DNA of 64,000 nt from Thermothelomyces thermophilus ATCC 42464. Taxonomy: Eukaryota > Ascomycota > Sordariomycetes > Sordariales > Chaetomiaceae. Below, piece by piece: positions 11,633 to 23,400 of the stretch. A program made the position numbers and the translations under genes. The first letter of the stretch is position 1. Every line of letters begins with the position of its first letter. The notes beneath the pieces were generated by a model. That model saw only the letters and a program-made list of their open reading frames with translations. It had not been told where the DNA came from and made no database searches. The stretch is from assembly GCF_000226095.1 (NCBI RefSeq), contig NC_016478.1:3152001-3216000 (forward strand). The letters are read 5' to 3'.

Positions 11633-12704
11633 ATGGCTCGATTCTCTAAGCTTGCCGTCGGCCTCCTCATGGTGTCTTTGGCTTCTGTGGCCTGCACCAA
11701 CCCGGCCAAACGCAGGGCATGGTAAGCAGGATATCTGCCCGGATCCATCGTTGCTCGACACGACTAACTGACTGACTGACTGATTCGTCTTTGGGTTGGG
11801 AGGGCAGGCATACCCTGAGCAACGATGAGAAGCAGGTGTACATCCAGGCCGAGCTTTGTCTCATGGAGCTGCCCGCCAAGCTGAGCTTCCCGGCGGCCCG
11901 GACGAGGTTCGACGAGCTCCAAGTCATCCACCAGCTCCAGGCATATGCCACCCATTTCGTGGTGAGTGAAGATGAGGCTATTTCAGGGACGACAAAGTTA
12001 TCTTGCCCGCTGACGTGCTTTCTCTGCGTCAGGGGGCGGCCACGGCGGCGTGGGTGGGCAGGTGAGTCTAAGTTTATGGATCTGCTTGCGTTCTTTGTTC
12101 CTTTTACCTTTACTTTTTCGTCTGGTTTCCTACATCTGTTCGGAAATCCACTACTTGCTATCAGATCCCCTCGTGCTATGGTGGTGTTGGCAAGTCGCAG
12201 TTTCGGTAGTCTCGAGGGCGATCGATCGAAAGGATATTTGCTGACCTTATCCGTCGGGGCGAAATCCGACTCATAGATGCTCAACGGTGTCTCGAGCCCC
12301 GGCGACCCTCTATTCTACCTACACAACACATGGCTGGACAAGGTGTTCTGGGACTGGCAGGCCAGGGACAGGTCGACGCGCACGACGACCATCGGCGGGA
12401 CCAACATCGCCCCGGACGCGCCGCCGGGCTTCCCCACGCGGCCCTCGAATATCCCGTTAGTCTGCCCCTGACTGATATCCTCCTCATGCTTAGGGTCGAC
12501 AATTCAATGGCGTTCGGCGACACTGATTGTATATCTAGCAAGCCTGCTGGTGCCGACGGCAACCCTGGCAAAACCACCACGCTAAGCCATGTGCTCAACA
12601 TGTACGGCAATATGCCCAACGCGACGGTGGGTGACGTCTTGGACATTCAGGGCGACTTTGTCTGCTACGAGTACGTCGAGCCAGAGGAGGAGGTGACGGT
12701 ATGA
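11633..12704 (+). pseudogene. Tyrosinase remnant lacking the copper-A site
   Basis: Segments of a secreted fungal tyrosinase remain. These are a signal-peptide-like start (MARFSKLAVGLLMVSL) then CTNPAKRRAW (11633-11721), SNDEKQVYIQAELCLMELP...YATHFV (11808-11961), GGHGGVGGQ (12035-12061), NGVSSPGDPLFYLHNTWLDK (12277-12455) and GADGNPGKTTTLSHVLNMYGN (12539-12704). Tyrosinases oxidise phenols with a two-copper centre held by six His. The second and third copper-A ligands and the whole stretch up to the first copper-B ligand are missing, as if deleted between 11961 and 12035. The conserved LHHTWLD reads LHNTWLD, so a copper-B ligand is also lost. The 71-bp 'intron' at 11962-12032 does not restore the frame of the GGHGGVGGQ piece; skipping that piece (11961 to 12277) would. 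I call it a host pseudogene. A shortened non-enzymatic secreted protein is possible if transcribed. Confidence 0.8.
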
Positions 12705-14146
12705 ACTTGCCACTCGAATCAATGTGGTACCTTGGAAAGAGGGAATGCTGCCCGAGAGTTGGAGTCCGGCGTGGTCCGAGCCGGGTTGAGCACGATGAGG
12801 AATCATCTGAAGTACGTAAGACAGGTACCGTTAAAGATGGCAATTCAAAAAAAGGGCGAGACCATGGTGTTGACGACTTTTGTATGGAATCGGTGGTCTC
12901 TTTTCAGTCCTATCGCCAGCATTCGGCTCGCATCTTCTTCTGGAATTGACCGCACTAAGGCAGCCAAAGTTGCTTGGATGGCGACTGAGCTCGTGATTGA
13001 TATCGTCCTGTTGCTGGAGCAGTTGTAGACCTGCGGGTCAAAGTCAATTGAACTCTGGTGGTGCAACGGGAGACTGCGGGAGGGTTGTCAAACGATTTTG
13101 ACCTCTCGATTCATCATTGACTCTGGTTCTGGAAGAGAAGGCATCATCGACGATTTTTTTTTTTTTGTTGTTGTTGTTGTTGTTGTTGATTAGACTCGGG
13201 CGAGATCAGAAGAAGGATGAGGACTCAGAACCCAGAGGAGTCGAGGAGCCGAACAGTCTGTGTGCGGGTGCATTCCAACTCTTTCTGACCGACTTTCTCA
13301 AAAGCGCCGAGTCCGCAAAGTGGCCCTGCTCCATCAATGCCCCGGGCAAGTCAGGCATGCGGAAGGAAAGAATGGAGCTAGGCCGGGGCACCTGCAGCTT
13401 CCGGCGTGAGACCGTGGAGAAAATGGATTATTGAGAGGATGGGTTTCTTTCTGTCTCCCGCTCAGGTCCCGAAACAGAAACAGTGGCTTTCACACGCATC
13501 GACCGGCCTCCAGGGCATCAGACCAGAGAAAAGGGTGACCTGCCCGGTTTGCTGTCCAGTGGCTTCATGGTGGCTCGTTTTGGGGGAAAAAAATGGAAAA
13601 AGAAATACGAGACAAATCGGCGACGAGGCGATTTTGCATACCTCTATCCGTACATGCGCATATGCACGTATGACGGAGTACACTCCCGGAGAGTTTGCCG
13701 TGCCGCTGCCGTTGCATCAAAGGGAAGCCAAGGTCAGACCAGTCCCAGGTTGCATTGGCAGCGGCACGCACCGCGTCTGCGCCAAGAGGGGAGCAGCGGG
13801 GTCCATCGCCCTAGCAACGCTTTGTTTACTCGGGCCACCATTGGCCTATCGATCCTCGTTCCAGGCCGGCCGCGGCCTGTCACCGCCTATCCGCAAGCCC
13901 TGTCACCGCCCCTAGACCAGTCGGGTGTGCCCGCCGCCAAAACAACCGGCCTCGCCTCGACATTTCGAACGAGTGCCAGCGCATCGCTGCTTTAGCCTCT
14001 CCACTCGCGTGGGCGCTCCCATTGGCACTCGCCCGTTGCCCCGAGCTATGGGCTGTTCAGGGGACGCGCATGTCTTGTTCTGAGCTCTGTATAAACAGCG
14101 AATCTGTTGTCGCGCTGCTCTTTTGCTCGAAGCCGTTCTATTCAAC
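12705..14146. other. Intergenic region with T and TTG runs
   Basis: No supported gene. A T11 run followed by (GTT)n lies at about 13154-13188. A TACGGAGTA-type fragment (GACGGAGTACAC) lies at about 13673-13684. The last 200-300 bases are CG-rich and probably form the promoter and leader of the 1502-residue protein gene. Confidence 0.5.
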
Positions 14147-17100
14147 ATGCCGCGGAAGGCTCCAGAGCTGGATCTGGACTTTAACATATATGTCGACCCT
14201 TCCTGCCTGAGCGAACCAATGGACGGCGAAACCCCCGCGACGGTGCCACCATCGGCCGATGAGGTGCACGAAACTGTTGTTCCCGACACGCCCGAGGAAC
14301 TGGTTACCGCAGACGCAACGGTAGATGCAGACCAAACAGCCCAGGACGCCACAGGTGGTGCTGCCGAACAGCAGGAGCCGGAACCACCAGCTCCGGAGGG
14401 GGATATCGCACCCTTACAGAGTGAGGGCCCTGCGATCGAGGAAGCTGAACAACCAGAAGTTGAGGCTACGGAGCAGGAGCCTGTGGCTGAGCAACCAGAG
14501 ACCTCTACAGAGGAGAAGCTCCTGGAGGAACCACCAGCCCCAGAGGATGAACAGCCCGCCCAGCCTCCTGCGGCCGACGAGAGCGCGTCCTCGGCGTCCA
14601 CCGAGGACGCACCAGTGACGCCCGATGCAAGCCCGGAGGCGGACAGCGCCCCCGAGCCTGAACAAGCAGACGAGCCGGTCGCTGAAGATTCGGCGGCTGA
14701 TGTCGACACCGAGCCGAGCTCTGGACCAGAGCCTGCAGACGAACCTTTTCCGGAGGCTGCAGCTGAGGAAGAGGCTGTTGCCGAATCTACCGTCCCGCAA
14801 GACCAGAAAGATGGCGATGTCGAGCCCCAGTCTGCGGAGGAGCCCGTGATCATGGATTTTGATCGCCAGGAAGAGGAGACCGAGGCGACAGCGGAGAATG
14901 CTCCCGCATCGGATGGGCCCGTCGAAGAGGATACATCTGCTCCAGAGGTGCCGGCCGAAGAGAAACCCTCTCCTGAAAGCCAGGACATCCTGGCCGGGAA
15001 CGCCGATGTCGAAACCTCTCCGAGGGTGGAGTCAGACGGCGAGGAGGAGCGAGGACCCCAGCGGAACTTCACCGACAGGAAGACATCGCTGAGAACAGAG
15101 GCTCTCATCCAGGCCGCGGCGCGTGCCGTAGTCGCAAAGATCGAGAAGCGCAAGAGTGGAGACCTTCCCGACCACGACGACGACTTCGATGAATCCCTTA
15201 TCACTGGGGATTCGCAGGACACCTACGTGCCGGGGACCGACGTCCAAGATAGCGTAGGCCATGGCAGCCGGCCTCTCAGTCGGCAGTCGTCGGAATCGCA
15301 CGCCGTCCGCCACATCCCCTCCCGCTCCACCTCGAGCGACGAGGCCGGCGACAGCAGTTCGCACAACGGACGCGATGACGACGTCTTCAGCGTCCGCAGC
15401 ACCCGGAGCTCCCTCTGCTCCCTCGACAACGACAACTTCCATGCAAAGACCCCGCAGGCCAAGGAGAGCCTCTCCCGCCGTGACTCGTACTCCTCTACCC
15501 TTCACCACCACTCCTCCCCCTCTCCAGCCCGCACCGTCTCCAACTTCTCCACCATCTCGGGTCTCTCCCAATATGACAACGACTACTACGACTCCGACCT
15601 CAGCCCCAAGCATACCTTCATCCCCTACGACGCCACCATAAAGCCCACCAGACAGACCACCCGCCGCATGCCCTTCCGCACCCCGTCCGAGATCCGCGCC
15701 ATGCAGATGTCCTCGCCGACGCCCTCCGTGTTCAGCGGCAGCTCGCCTGTCCGCCGTTCTCCGGGGAGCGGCGGAGGAAGAGAAAGCAGCGGGAAGCGGT
15801 CGTCGCTCTCGCGGCTCGGAAGCCCCGCGGCGGCCGCGGCGGCGCAGTACTCGCCCAAGGGCCGGTCGACGCCGCCGCGGTTCAAATCGGCACCCCCGCA
15901 AGAGGCGCCCCTGGTGCTGCTGCACGTCACCCTGCTGCCGCTGCGGTGGGCGTGGGCCGGCGTGCTCGAGAGCCTGGACTCGCTTGCCGTCGGGGGTAAG
16001 GCCGCGGGCGTCGCCGCCGGCGAGGAGGGGGGCTGCTCCTCGACGTCTCCGGAAGCGGGGGCTGGCCTCCCCTCTTCCGCTGCTGCTGCTGCCGCCGCCG
16101 CCTTGCGAGCGTTCGAGCCGAGTGACCAGCTCAAGAGCCTGCGGGACGCCTGGCGCGAGCTGCAGGACCGCGTCGGGGACACGGTCCTGGAGCGCGGCAT
16201 CCTGCTGCCGCACCCGCAGAGCGACTACGAGGTGCTGGAGGAGAGGCTGCTCGAGGCGCTGGAGCTGCCCCTGCGCCGCCGCGCGCGCATCCTCGAGTGC
16301 GGGCACTACGTCGGTCCCGCCAACGTGGATCCCGACGAGAGCAGCGATGAGGAGGGTTACGACGACGAGGAGAAGGAGGACGAGAAGAGGAAGAAGAGGC
16401 ATTGGTGCTCCACCTGTCGCGAGGAGATTCGGTACGAGGACCTCGGGCCGGGCAAGGTGTTCCGCGTCAAGGTGTACGCGAGCAATGGGCTGATGAAGGC
16501 GGGCGCGTGGGAGGCCTGCTGGAAGGAGATGGAGCGCGTCGACGTCGAGCTGGAGCCGATTGTGGACGTGGCGGTGCAGAACGAGCTCGAGAGGCTCGCG
16601 GTGCTGCAAATGGAGCTGGATGAGCAGCGCCGGCGGGAGCTCGAGATGATGGAGAGGACGCCCGATCCCGAGCCCGAGGCGGAGCTGAAGCGCGAGTCTA
16701 CCTTCGGGCAGGACCCGGGGTCGCCCAGCCGGCAACAGACGGAGCACCCGACCTCCGAAGCCGACCTCTCGCACATGGACGCACAGAGGGCCATGATGTC
16801 GTCCCCCGCCCCGTCGCCGGGCATGCAGCTGGCCAGGCGTACTTCGACCCCCCAGCCCTCGGCATCAACCACTCTCGTGCGCGCGGACACTCCCACCACC
16901 TATCCGATCGATACTTCTGAAGAACGCCGTCTCCGGGATGAGGAGCGCATGCGCGAGATCTACGGTGACAACCCGCCGGCTCCACCTCCCGCTCCCGCTC
17001 CCGCTTCCGCTCCCGCTGCTGCCCCAGCCCGGCTCCCTGCGCCGCCAGCACCAGCAGAACAGGCACAGCACCAGCAGCAACAGCACCAGCACGCACACTA

Positions 17101-18655
17101 CCAGCAACTCCAGCATGCCCACTCCCATGCGCTGACAGCCGCTGCCCCTCCGCCTTCGATGCCTCTTCTTACTGATGCCCCGTACCGACACCATCCCCAG
17201 CACGACCCTTACCACACCAACCCCCTGCAGCAGCAACCCGATGACCCATACGACCAGCGCGGCCGTCGCCAAGGCCAGCAGCAGCGTCCCCCGGCGCGGC
17301 CAATCGTGCTGGACGAGAACTCGGGCTTCGTCGAGCTGCTGATGGAGGCCTTCAAGGTGCTGTTGCGCGATCCCAAGAACGTGGCCATCATCGTTCTCTG
17401 CGTCTTCCTCGTCGTGCTCATGAAGCGGCCCGGCGGGGCGCCACAACAGTTATCACCAGCACCACTACCACCATCACCACCACCACAACAGCAGCAGCAG
17501 CAGCAACAACCGCCTGTGGTGCAGGTCGTGCCGCCCAGTCTGGGGCCGGCAGGAGGGTATCGGATGGACGAGGGACACGGCCACGGCCGTGATGATGCTC
17601 ACGCCGCCTCCAAGGGCGTCGTCACGCCGCCGAGCGTGAACGCGCCCGTCATGGAGTACGTCGAGGAGGTCTTGGCGAGCATGGCCGCGCCCGAGGTGGA
17701 CGACGGGCTGGGGCCTGTCGGCGCCGCTGCTGAACCGGCGGTGGTCATCAAGCAGGCTGAGGACGTGAGTGCTGTGGAGGAGCCCGAGGCGGAGCCGGTG
17801 GAAGCGGGAGCCGCTCAGGTCGAGGAGGACTCGGCGGCTGCCGAGCAGGTTGCTGGAGTTGAGGCGACAAAGGCAGAGGAGGGGGGGAAGGTCGTCGCCC
17901 CTGCCCTTTCCCTTTCCCTCCCCGCCGACGTATGCCCTCCGCGCGGGCTGGAGTATCCCATCACGCTCGTGGGAGAGGTCCCGGAAATTGGGGAAGCAGA
18001 GTCGGAGGATGATCAGTCCTCCGCCGCTCCGCAAACTCCGTCCCCCCCGGAAAGCCCGGCCGACCAGGAGGCCGTTTTGGAACAGTCGGCTGCGCTTGAG
18101 CCGGAAAACCCAGAGGAATCAAATGCCTCCTTTGAGGCTGCGGCGGCGGAGGCCGAGGGTAAGCCGGAACAGGACGGCCCGGCTGGCAGGTGCGATGTCG
18201 ACGCCGATTTCGAGGATGATGATGATGATGAGGAGGAGGAGGAGGAGGAGGAGGACAGCGCTAATCCGGACACCGACGACGCGGGAGAAGACGCGGCCGT
18301 GCCCGCCGCCGCCACCACCACCGCCACCAGCTCATCGACGCGCTCCGCGTCCACCTCCCCCGCGTTCCTGCCCGGCCCGTTCGTGACGGAGCGCAAGACG
18401 GTGCGCGTGTTCGAGACGGTGACGGAGACGGTGCGGGTGAGCGTCGTCACGCAGACCGAGACGGTCTCAACGGTCGTGACGGCCATCCCGCAGACGGTCG
18501 AGGAGACGGTGTACGAGACGGAGACGGTGCGCATCACCGTCTCGGTGCCGGTCGAGGAGCAGAAACATCAGCAGAAACATCAGCAGCAGCAGCAGCAGAA
18601 GCAGAAGAAGAAGGTCCAGGCCAGCAAAGGGTGTAGGCGGACGGGCTGGTTCTAA
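14147..18655 (+). CDS. Large acidic single-pass membrane protein, function unknown
   Basis: One uninterrupted frame encodes 1502 residues from the first ATG (AACATGCCGCGG). I do not recognise a named family. In order: a Glu/Pro/Ala-rich acidic N-terminus (about 1-330); a Ser-rich segment (about 360-600) with SYSSTLHHHSSPSPARTVS; a compact conserved-looking block (about 590-840) with APLVLLHVTLLPLRWAW, SLRDAWRELQDRVGDTVLERG, ILECGHYV and a CxxC in HWCSTCREEIRYEDL that could bind zinc; Pro/Gln-rich repeats; one hydrophobic segment (about 1078-1095, NVAIIVLCVFLVVLM); a second acidic region with a DDDDDEEEEEEEE run (about 1360); and a Thr/Val/Glu tail repeating TETV units. The block before the membrane segment is probably the folded part, facing cytosol or nucleoplasm; the rest looks disordered. 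It could sit in the nuclear envelope or ER. Function is not inferred. Confidence 0.85.
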   Translation: MPRKAPELDLDFNIYVDPSCLSEPMDGETPATVPPSADEVHETVVPDTPEELVTADATVDADQTAQDATGGAAEQQEPEPPAPEGDIAPLQSEGPAIEEAEQPEVEATEQEPVAEQPETSTEEKLLEEPPAPEDEQPAQPPAADESASSASTEDAPVTPDASPEADSAPEPEQADEPVAEDSAADVDTEPSSGPEPADEPFPEAAAEEEAVAESTVPQDQKDGDVEPQSAEEPVIMDFDRQEEETEATAENAPASDGPVEEDTSAPEVPAEEKPSPESQDILAGNADVETSPRVESDGEEERGPQRNFTDRKTSLRTEALIQAAARAVVAKIEKRKSGDLPDHDDDFDESLITGDSQDTYVPGTDVQDSVGHGSRPLSRQSSESHAVRHIPSRSTSSDEAGDSSSHNGRDDDVFSVRSTRSSLCSLDNDNFHAKTPQAKESLSRRDSYSSTLHHHSSPSPARTVSNFSTISGLSQYDNDYYDSDLSPKHTFIPYDATIKPTRQTTRRMPFRTPSEIRAMQMSSPTPSVFSGSSPVRRSPGSGGGRESSGKRSSLSRLGSPAAAAAAQYSPKGRSTPPRFKSAPPQEAPLVLLHVTLLPLRWAWAGVLESLDSLAVGGKAAGVAAGEEGGCSSTSPEAGAGLPSSAAAAAAAALRAFEPSDQLKSLRDAWRELQDRVGDTVLERGILLPHPQSDYEVLEERLLEALELPLRRRARILECGHYVGPANVDPDESSDEEGYDDEEKEDEKRKKRHWCSTCREEIRYEDLGPGKVFRVKVYASNGLMKAGAWEACWKEMERVDVELEPIVDVAVQNELERLAVLQMELDEQRRRELEMMERTPDPEPEAELKRESTFGQDPGSPSRQQTEHPTSEADLSHMDAQRAMMSSPAPSPGMQLARRTSTPQPSASTTLVRADTPTTYPIDTSEERRLRDEERMREIYGDNPPAPPPAPAPASAPAAAPARLPAPPAPAEQAQHQQQQHQHAHYQQLQHAHSHALTAAAPPPSMPLLTDAPYRHHPQHDPYHTNPLQQQPDDPYDQRGRRQGQQQRPPARPIVLDENSGFVELLMEAFKVLLRDPKNVAIIVLCVFLVVLMKRPGGAPQQLSPAPLPPSPPPQQQQQQQQPPVVQVVPPSLGPAGGYRMDEGHGHGRDDAHAASKGVVTPPSVNAPVMEYVEEVLASMAAPEVDDGLGPVGAAAEPAVVIKQAEDVSAVEEPEAEPVEAGAAQVEEDSAAAEQVAGVEATKAEEGGKVVAPALSLSLPADVCPPRGLEYPITLVGEVPEIGEAESEDDQSSAAPQTPSPPESPADQEAVLEQSAALEPENPEESNASFEAAAAEAEGKPEQDGPAGRCDVDADFEDDDDDEEEEEEEEDSANPDTDDAGEDAAVPAAATTTATSSSTRSASTSPAFLPGPFVTERKTVRVFETVTETVRVSVVTQTETVSTVVTAIPQTVEETVYETETVRITVSVPVEEQKHQQKHQQQQQQKQKKKVQASKGCRRTGWF

Positions 18656-20385
18656 TGCGCTATGTTAAACATGGGTTTTGTTGAAGGGGGGGGGGGGGGG
18701 GAGGAGGGAGCGGATGGCAAATTGCATGTCTTGACTATGTGATGAATGGATGAGATTCATGGACACGATGGATATGCAGGATGAAGTGGCATAAATGTAT
18801 GGAGTGAAATGTGGATTTTCTTTGTTCTTTTCTTACTTTTCATCGTTTCCTTTTCCTCTTTCCTTTCTGCTCGTTCCATTAGGTATGCATAGCGGTAGTC
18901 GAAACATCTGATGGAAATCATGATGACCTCGTTAAATCCGTCCCTCTTTGTTGACTTGACAATGCTTTGATTGTGCATAACCAGGTATTTCCTCCTCGAC
19001 CTTGTTGTATGTGAGTCCGAATGTGCAATGAATCGAGGTGCATCTCCCGAATTGCTCTCGAATGCAGCGGTTGCGCTCATGTTGACAAACTTCCCAATCA
19101 GGAGTGCGCAGGGGTCCAAGTTCCATCGGAAGTGGGTCTGCCTTGTATTGTCTTTCTCGGGCTCGAAACCGCAAAGGCAAACGTGAGGCTAGGGCATTCG
19201 GGCCTTCTGGAAGCCTTGGCTGTTGCAGTCGTGTTTCTTTCAGAGTGGGTTTCGAGACTGATGTTGACGTTATGGGCTTGGTGCGGCGCCATCCAAGATT
19301 TGGCCAGATATGATCGGGCCTGATCGGTACCCCTGAAGATCAGGCCCGGGGCATGGTGTGCTGAAACTGGGGTCTTATCACGGGCTATTATTGCGTCCCC
19401 ATCTCGGTGCGTTCCCGAGTGTTCTCCCTGCAAGGTACCGGAGCTCTGAATCCGCATCTTCCAACGCGCTTGGGGTCGCAAAAACGTGAAAACAAAAGAA
19501 AAAAATGGCTTTGATGAACTGTACCAGATTCACAAGTGCGCCTAGCTTCCTTTGAAATTTTTACTTCCCATCGGCTGACCCAAAGCGGGATTTTCGATGA
19601 TTGCTTCTCTGCCACAGAAAGCGGTTCGGGCACGATTTGCGATGAACTGTCCATTGGCGTGCTGCAATTGGCGAGGAGGCCCCAGATGCAAAATGGGACC
19701 GTGCACAATCTAGTTATCTGGTCCCTTGATGACACTTTCTGACCACAGGAGACAGGAACGGCTCCTGCCTTCCCCCCCAACGGTCTCGCCCAAGGTTGCG
19801 GATTATATTCACTGCCTTTTGTTTGTGCCGCTGGCTGTTAGCAAATCCGCTCGTTTATCGATTGATGCTTTCCAGTGCATTTTCAATTCCTTCCTCAAGT
19901 TGGCATTGGCAGCGGGCAGGCACGCTTTTATTTTTAAAACTCTTTCTTTTTTTCACGTTGCATCTGTCGCGCGCAGAATTGTGCAGCAGATCCCTTCCGC
20001 CAAATAACTAAATAACTAACGCTATTCCAAGTTAGATTTACCCGACTCAAGTGTGTGCCCTTTTCCTGGCGCAAACCGCGGCCCACCGCAGCCCGGCCAA
20101 CCGATCGCCCACCCCTGATGAGGACGGCTCTACCCTGACAATCCTGAATTCGTGAGGCTCTCGCCCACCGTGCTTCAGTTGCTCGAAACCGCGCCGAGAG
20201 CTCACCACGAGACCATTCGACCAACGAGACGAGGTCGGACGAACCCGACAGCAGCGGCCCCCCCGACGCCAAAGGGGCTCGCGGTCTCCCTCGTGTCCCG
20301 GGTCGTCTCTCGAACCCGCCTGTGACAGCCGCAAGGACGCGACCGAAACCGACTCGAAATCATAGATGCCGCCCGGTTGGCCACA
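18656..20385. other. Intergenic region and long leader of the DOCK gene
   Basis: The 3' flank of the large membrane-protein gene has a long G run near 18687-18704. No gene is supported between the two large genes. The last few hundred bases are rich in CGACC and CGAAACC motifs and probably make the DOCK promoter and 5' UTR, which ends in a short overlapping upstream frame. Confidence 0.5.
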
Positions 20386-20425
20386 ATGCCCTGGCAACCG
20401 CTGCCTCGCATTGCCTTCGCCGTAG
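20366..20425 (+). promoter_or_regulatory. Upstream ORF overlapping the DOCK start
   Basis: An ATG in AGATGCC context at 20366 opens a 19-codon frame that ends at a TAG (20423-20425), beyond and out of frame with the main ATG at 20386. If the transcript starts upstream of it, this frame would reduce initiation at the main start. Whether it is used is inference. Confidence 0.35.
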
Positions 20426-23400
20426 CGACATTCCCCTTTGCCGCCTCCCACCCGGCCGACCTCCCCCTCGAGCTGGGCGACGAGCTCTACATCATCGAGG
20501 AGACCACGGATGGCAACTGGCTCCGCGGATACCTGGTGGCGCCGCCGAGCCTGCTGGCCGGCCTGACGAGCGTCAAAGGACAGACCCTCGAGGCTCGCGT
20601 GTTCAGCGGCATCTTCCCCCGCAGCTGTGTCGAGATCCGCGAGGTATTGGGCGAAGGCGATGAGAGCGATTGTCATGACGCAGATAGCGAAGATGCATCC
20701 GAACCGACTCCAAAGCGCCCGGAAGAAGGTGACTCGGCAAAAAGCGGCATAGAAGGAGCTAATGGCGAGAAGAGGAAGCGGAAGGATAGGACGAGGGGCT
20801 CGCCGACCAACGGTTGGAGGGAGCGTCCTGGCTCCCCGAACGGCGGCCCGGGTCGGTTATCTGTGCCCGTAAAGCGCAACCCGGATGCGCCACGCCCGCC
20901 CGCGCCTGTGCCCATGCTCAAGATTGGCGACGAGACCCCGACGTCGACTTCCGAGCCCCTCATTGACGAGATCGCGTCCTGCCTTCGAGAATGGCATTCG
21001 ACCAACCTCCACGAGCTGCTCCTTTCCCGCCAGTATGCCAAGCTCGACACCCTGTCCAAGCTCATATCCACTCTCAACTTAGCGAGGCAGCAGTTCCTGC
21101 ACGACGTGCTGACCACGTGGGAATATGAGATCCTCCGAGAGAAGACCGTCTGGGACCTGGTGCGCGTCAACAAGCTCTGCGGGGGCGAGGTGATTGTGCG
21201 CGACCCGCACGAGCGCGGCCGGGTGCTCACCGGGGATGACTCGGTCGTCGAGATCACCAAGTTGCAGTCGGTCATGAGCCTGCTGGACGAGACGCCGACC
21301 CACACGCCCGAACTCACCGCGCTTCACCACCTGTTGGTAGACATCAAGGGCTTCGCCGGCGCATCCACCGAGGCCACGACCCTGGTGCTCTACCTAGCCA
21401 CCAAGACCGCCGGGGGACCCCTCACACCCCTAACCGAGAGCTACATCGTCGAGATACCCGCCGGCGGGCAGATGGTTCACCTCGCCCGAAACATGCATAT
21501 GCGGACGCTCTTTGCCGGCTTGTCCGCCAGTGAAATCGGGGATGTCCCCTCTGTCGAGTCGGAGCTTTACCTGGTCGCCAAGATCCGCGCGTCGCAGCCG
21601 GTCGTGATTACCAAGCCCAGCTCGCGGTCCGGCAGCAACTCGGGGTCGGTCCCGCAGTTCTTCAAGGATCACGCAAAGCCCCCGTTGTCCGCCGGAAGCA
21701 AGTCGGTGCGCAGAAGTCTGATGTGGGCGGGCAAGAGCACGCGGTCCGCATTTTCGCGGGGCAACGCCAGGCTCGACTCGTTGTCGGAGCAGCCAGAGGA
21801 GGAGGTCGCATCACCAGCCACAGCAGGCGCCGAGAGCATAGACGGAGCCCCCCCTAGCACGGCCAACTCCAAAGCGGGACGCGCATCGGTGGATGAGCAC
21901 GCCGCCCATACAGCCGACCGGACCGTCGGTGTCGGTGTGCTCAAGTTGAACTCGGTCATGAAGCAAGAGGAAGAGGAGGTCGAGCACATCGTGAGCATAT
22001 GGGCGCCGTCTGCGAGGCACGCTCCCGAGAGGCAGGACGGTGAGGAGTGGGACCCGGTGCTGCGCGAGATCATGGACAGCAAGACTGGGTCCTATGAGAA
22101 GTCGAGGAGGGCAGAGCGCCTGCAGGTGCATCTGCGGGCGTTCAATCATCCGGATGCAGATGCCCTGATTAAGGCGACCCCAACCGTGCTTTCTAACATC
22201 TGCAAGACGAACAAGATGGGCTTCTCGGGCGCCCCGACGAAGCCGCGGTCCGACATCTACTTGACCATTGAAGAGGCCGTCTTGACGCGGCAAACCTTGC
22301 TATCCCGATTCGGCGGAAGCCCGGCAGCGCTACCGAGCAGCCTCCACGCCAACAATCTCCAGATCACTCTCGAAGTGCGCAGGTCCAACGGCGAGCGCGT
22401 CGAGAGCTGCATCTACCCGTCGTCCAATGCCGAAGCCACCAGCGCATGGAAAACCGTCGTCGCCGAGCGCGGCGAGCCGTGGCGACAGACGGTCAAACTC
22501 GTCCTCGCGCCCCAGGATGTACATCAGGGACACGTGGTGATGCATCTCGCGGACGCGCCGAATCCGCCGTTTGCTGTCGCATACATGCCGCTGTGGGACC
22601 AGCATGCCTTTATCCGCGACGGGGCCCACGGTCTGCTGCTCTACCGGCTGGACGAGCACACGGCCACGGCCCAGGCTGGCCCTCAGGGCAAGGGCGGCTA
22701 CCTGAACCTGCCATTCTGCCTGCGGGGCAAGGAGGAGCAGCAGGCTGAGGTTACGGGGCCGCTCGCCATGGTGCGCGTGGAGACCTACCTCTGCAGCACG
22801 AGGTTCTCCCAGGACCGGGTCGTCTTGGGACTGCTGGCCTGGAAAGAATCCTCTCGGGAGGGGATTCCGGTGCTCCTGAAGCAGTTCATATTCGTCCCCG
22901 AGATCGAGGTCGTCAAGCTGTTGAACGATGTGTTGGACGCGCTGTTCGGAATCCTCTGCGAGTATTCCGGCAATGACGACTACGAGGATCTCGTATTCAC
23001 CGCCCTCGTGAGGGTGCTGGACATCGTCCACGACAGACGGTTCAACCTGGCCCCGCTGGTCGACCAGTATGCCGAGAGCAGGTTCAACTACCCTTTTGCC
23101 ACGCTCTGCCTAGTCAGGTCCTTCACCCGGCTTCTGTCGAAGCCTACCGAGCCCGAGACGGCGCGAAAACTCCGCGCCACCTTCAAGGTCGCGAGGCACA
23201 TCCTCAAGTTCATCACGCACGCCCGGGGCCAGCAAAAGGCCAAGGAGTCCGGCATCGGGATCACAGGGTCGAATCCGGGTTTCACGCGCCACCTCCGCGT
23301 CATCTTCAAGGCGCTGGATGCCATGATGCGCAGCTCGGCGCCCGTGCTCGTCGGCAGCCAAACCCTTGCCGTCCAGCACTTCCACACCTGGCTTCCCGAG

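Noticed and set aside
14123-14146. Start of the large membrane protein at 14123
   Set aside because: The first codon there is TTG; the first ATG in frame is 14147.
20377-20385. DOCK start at 20377
   Set aside because: That codon is TTG; the ATG at 20386 has better context.
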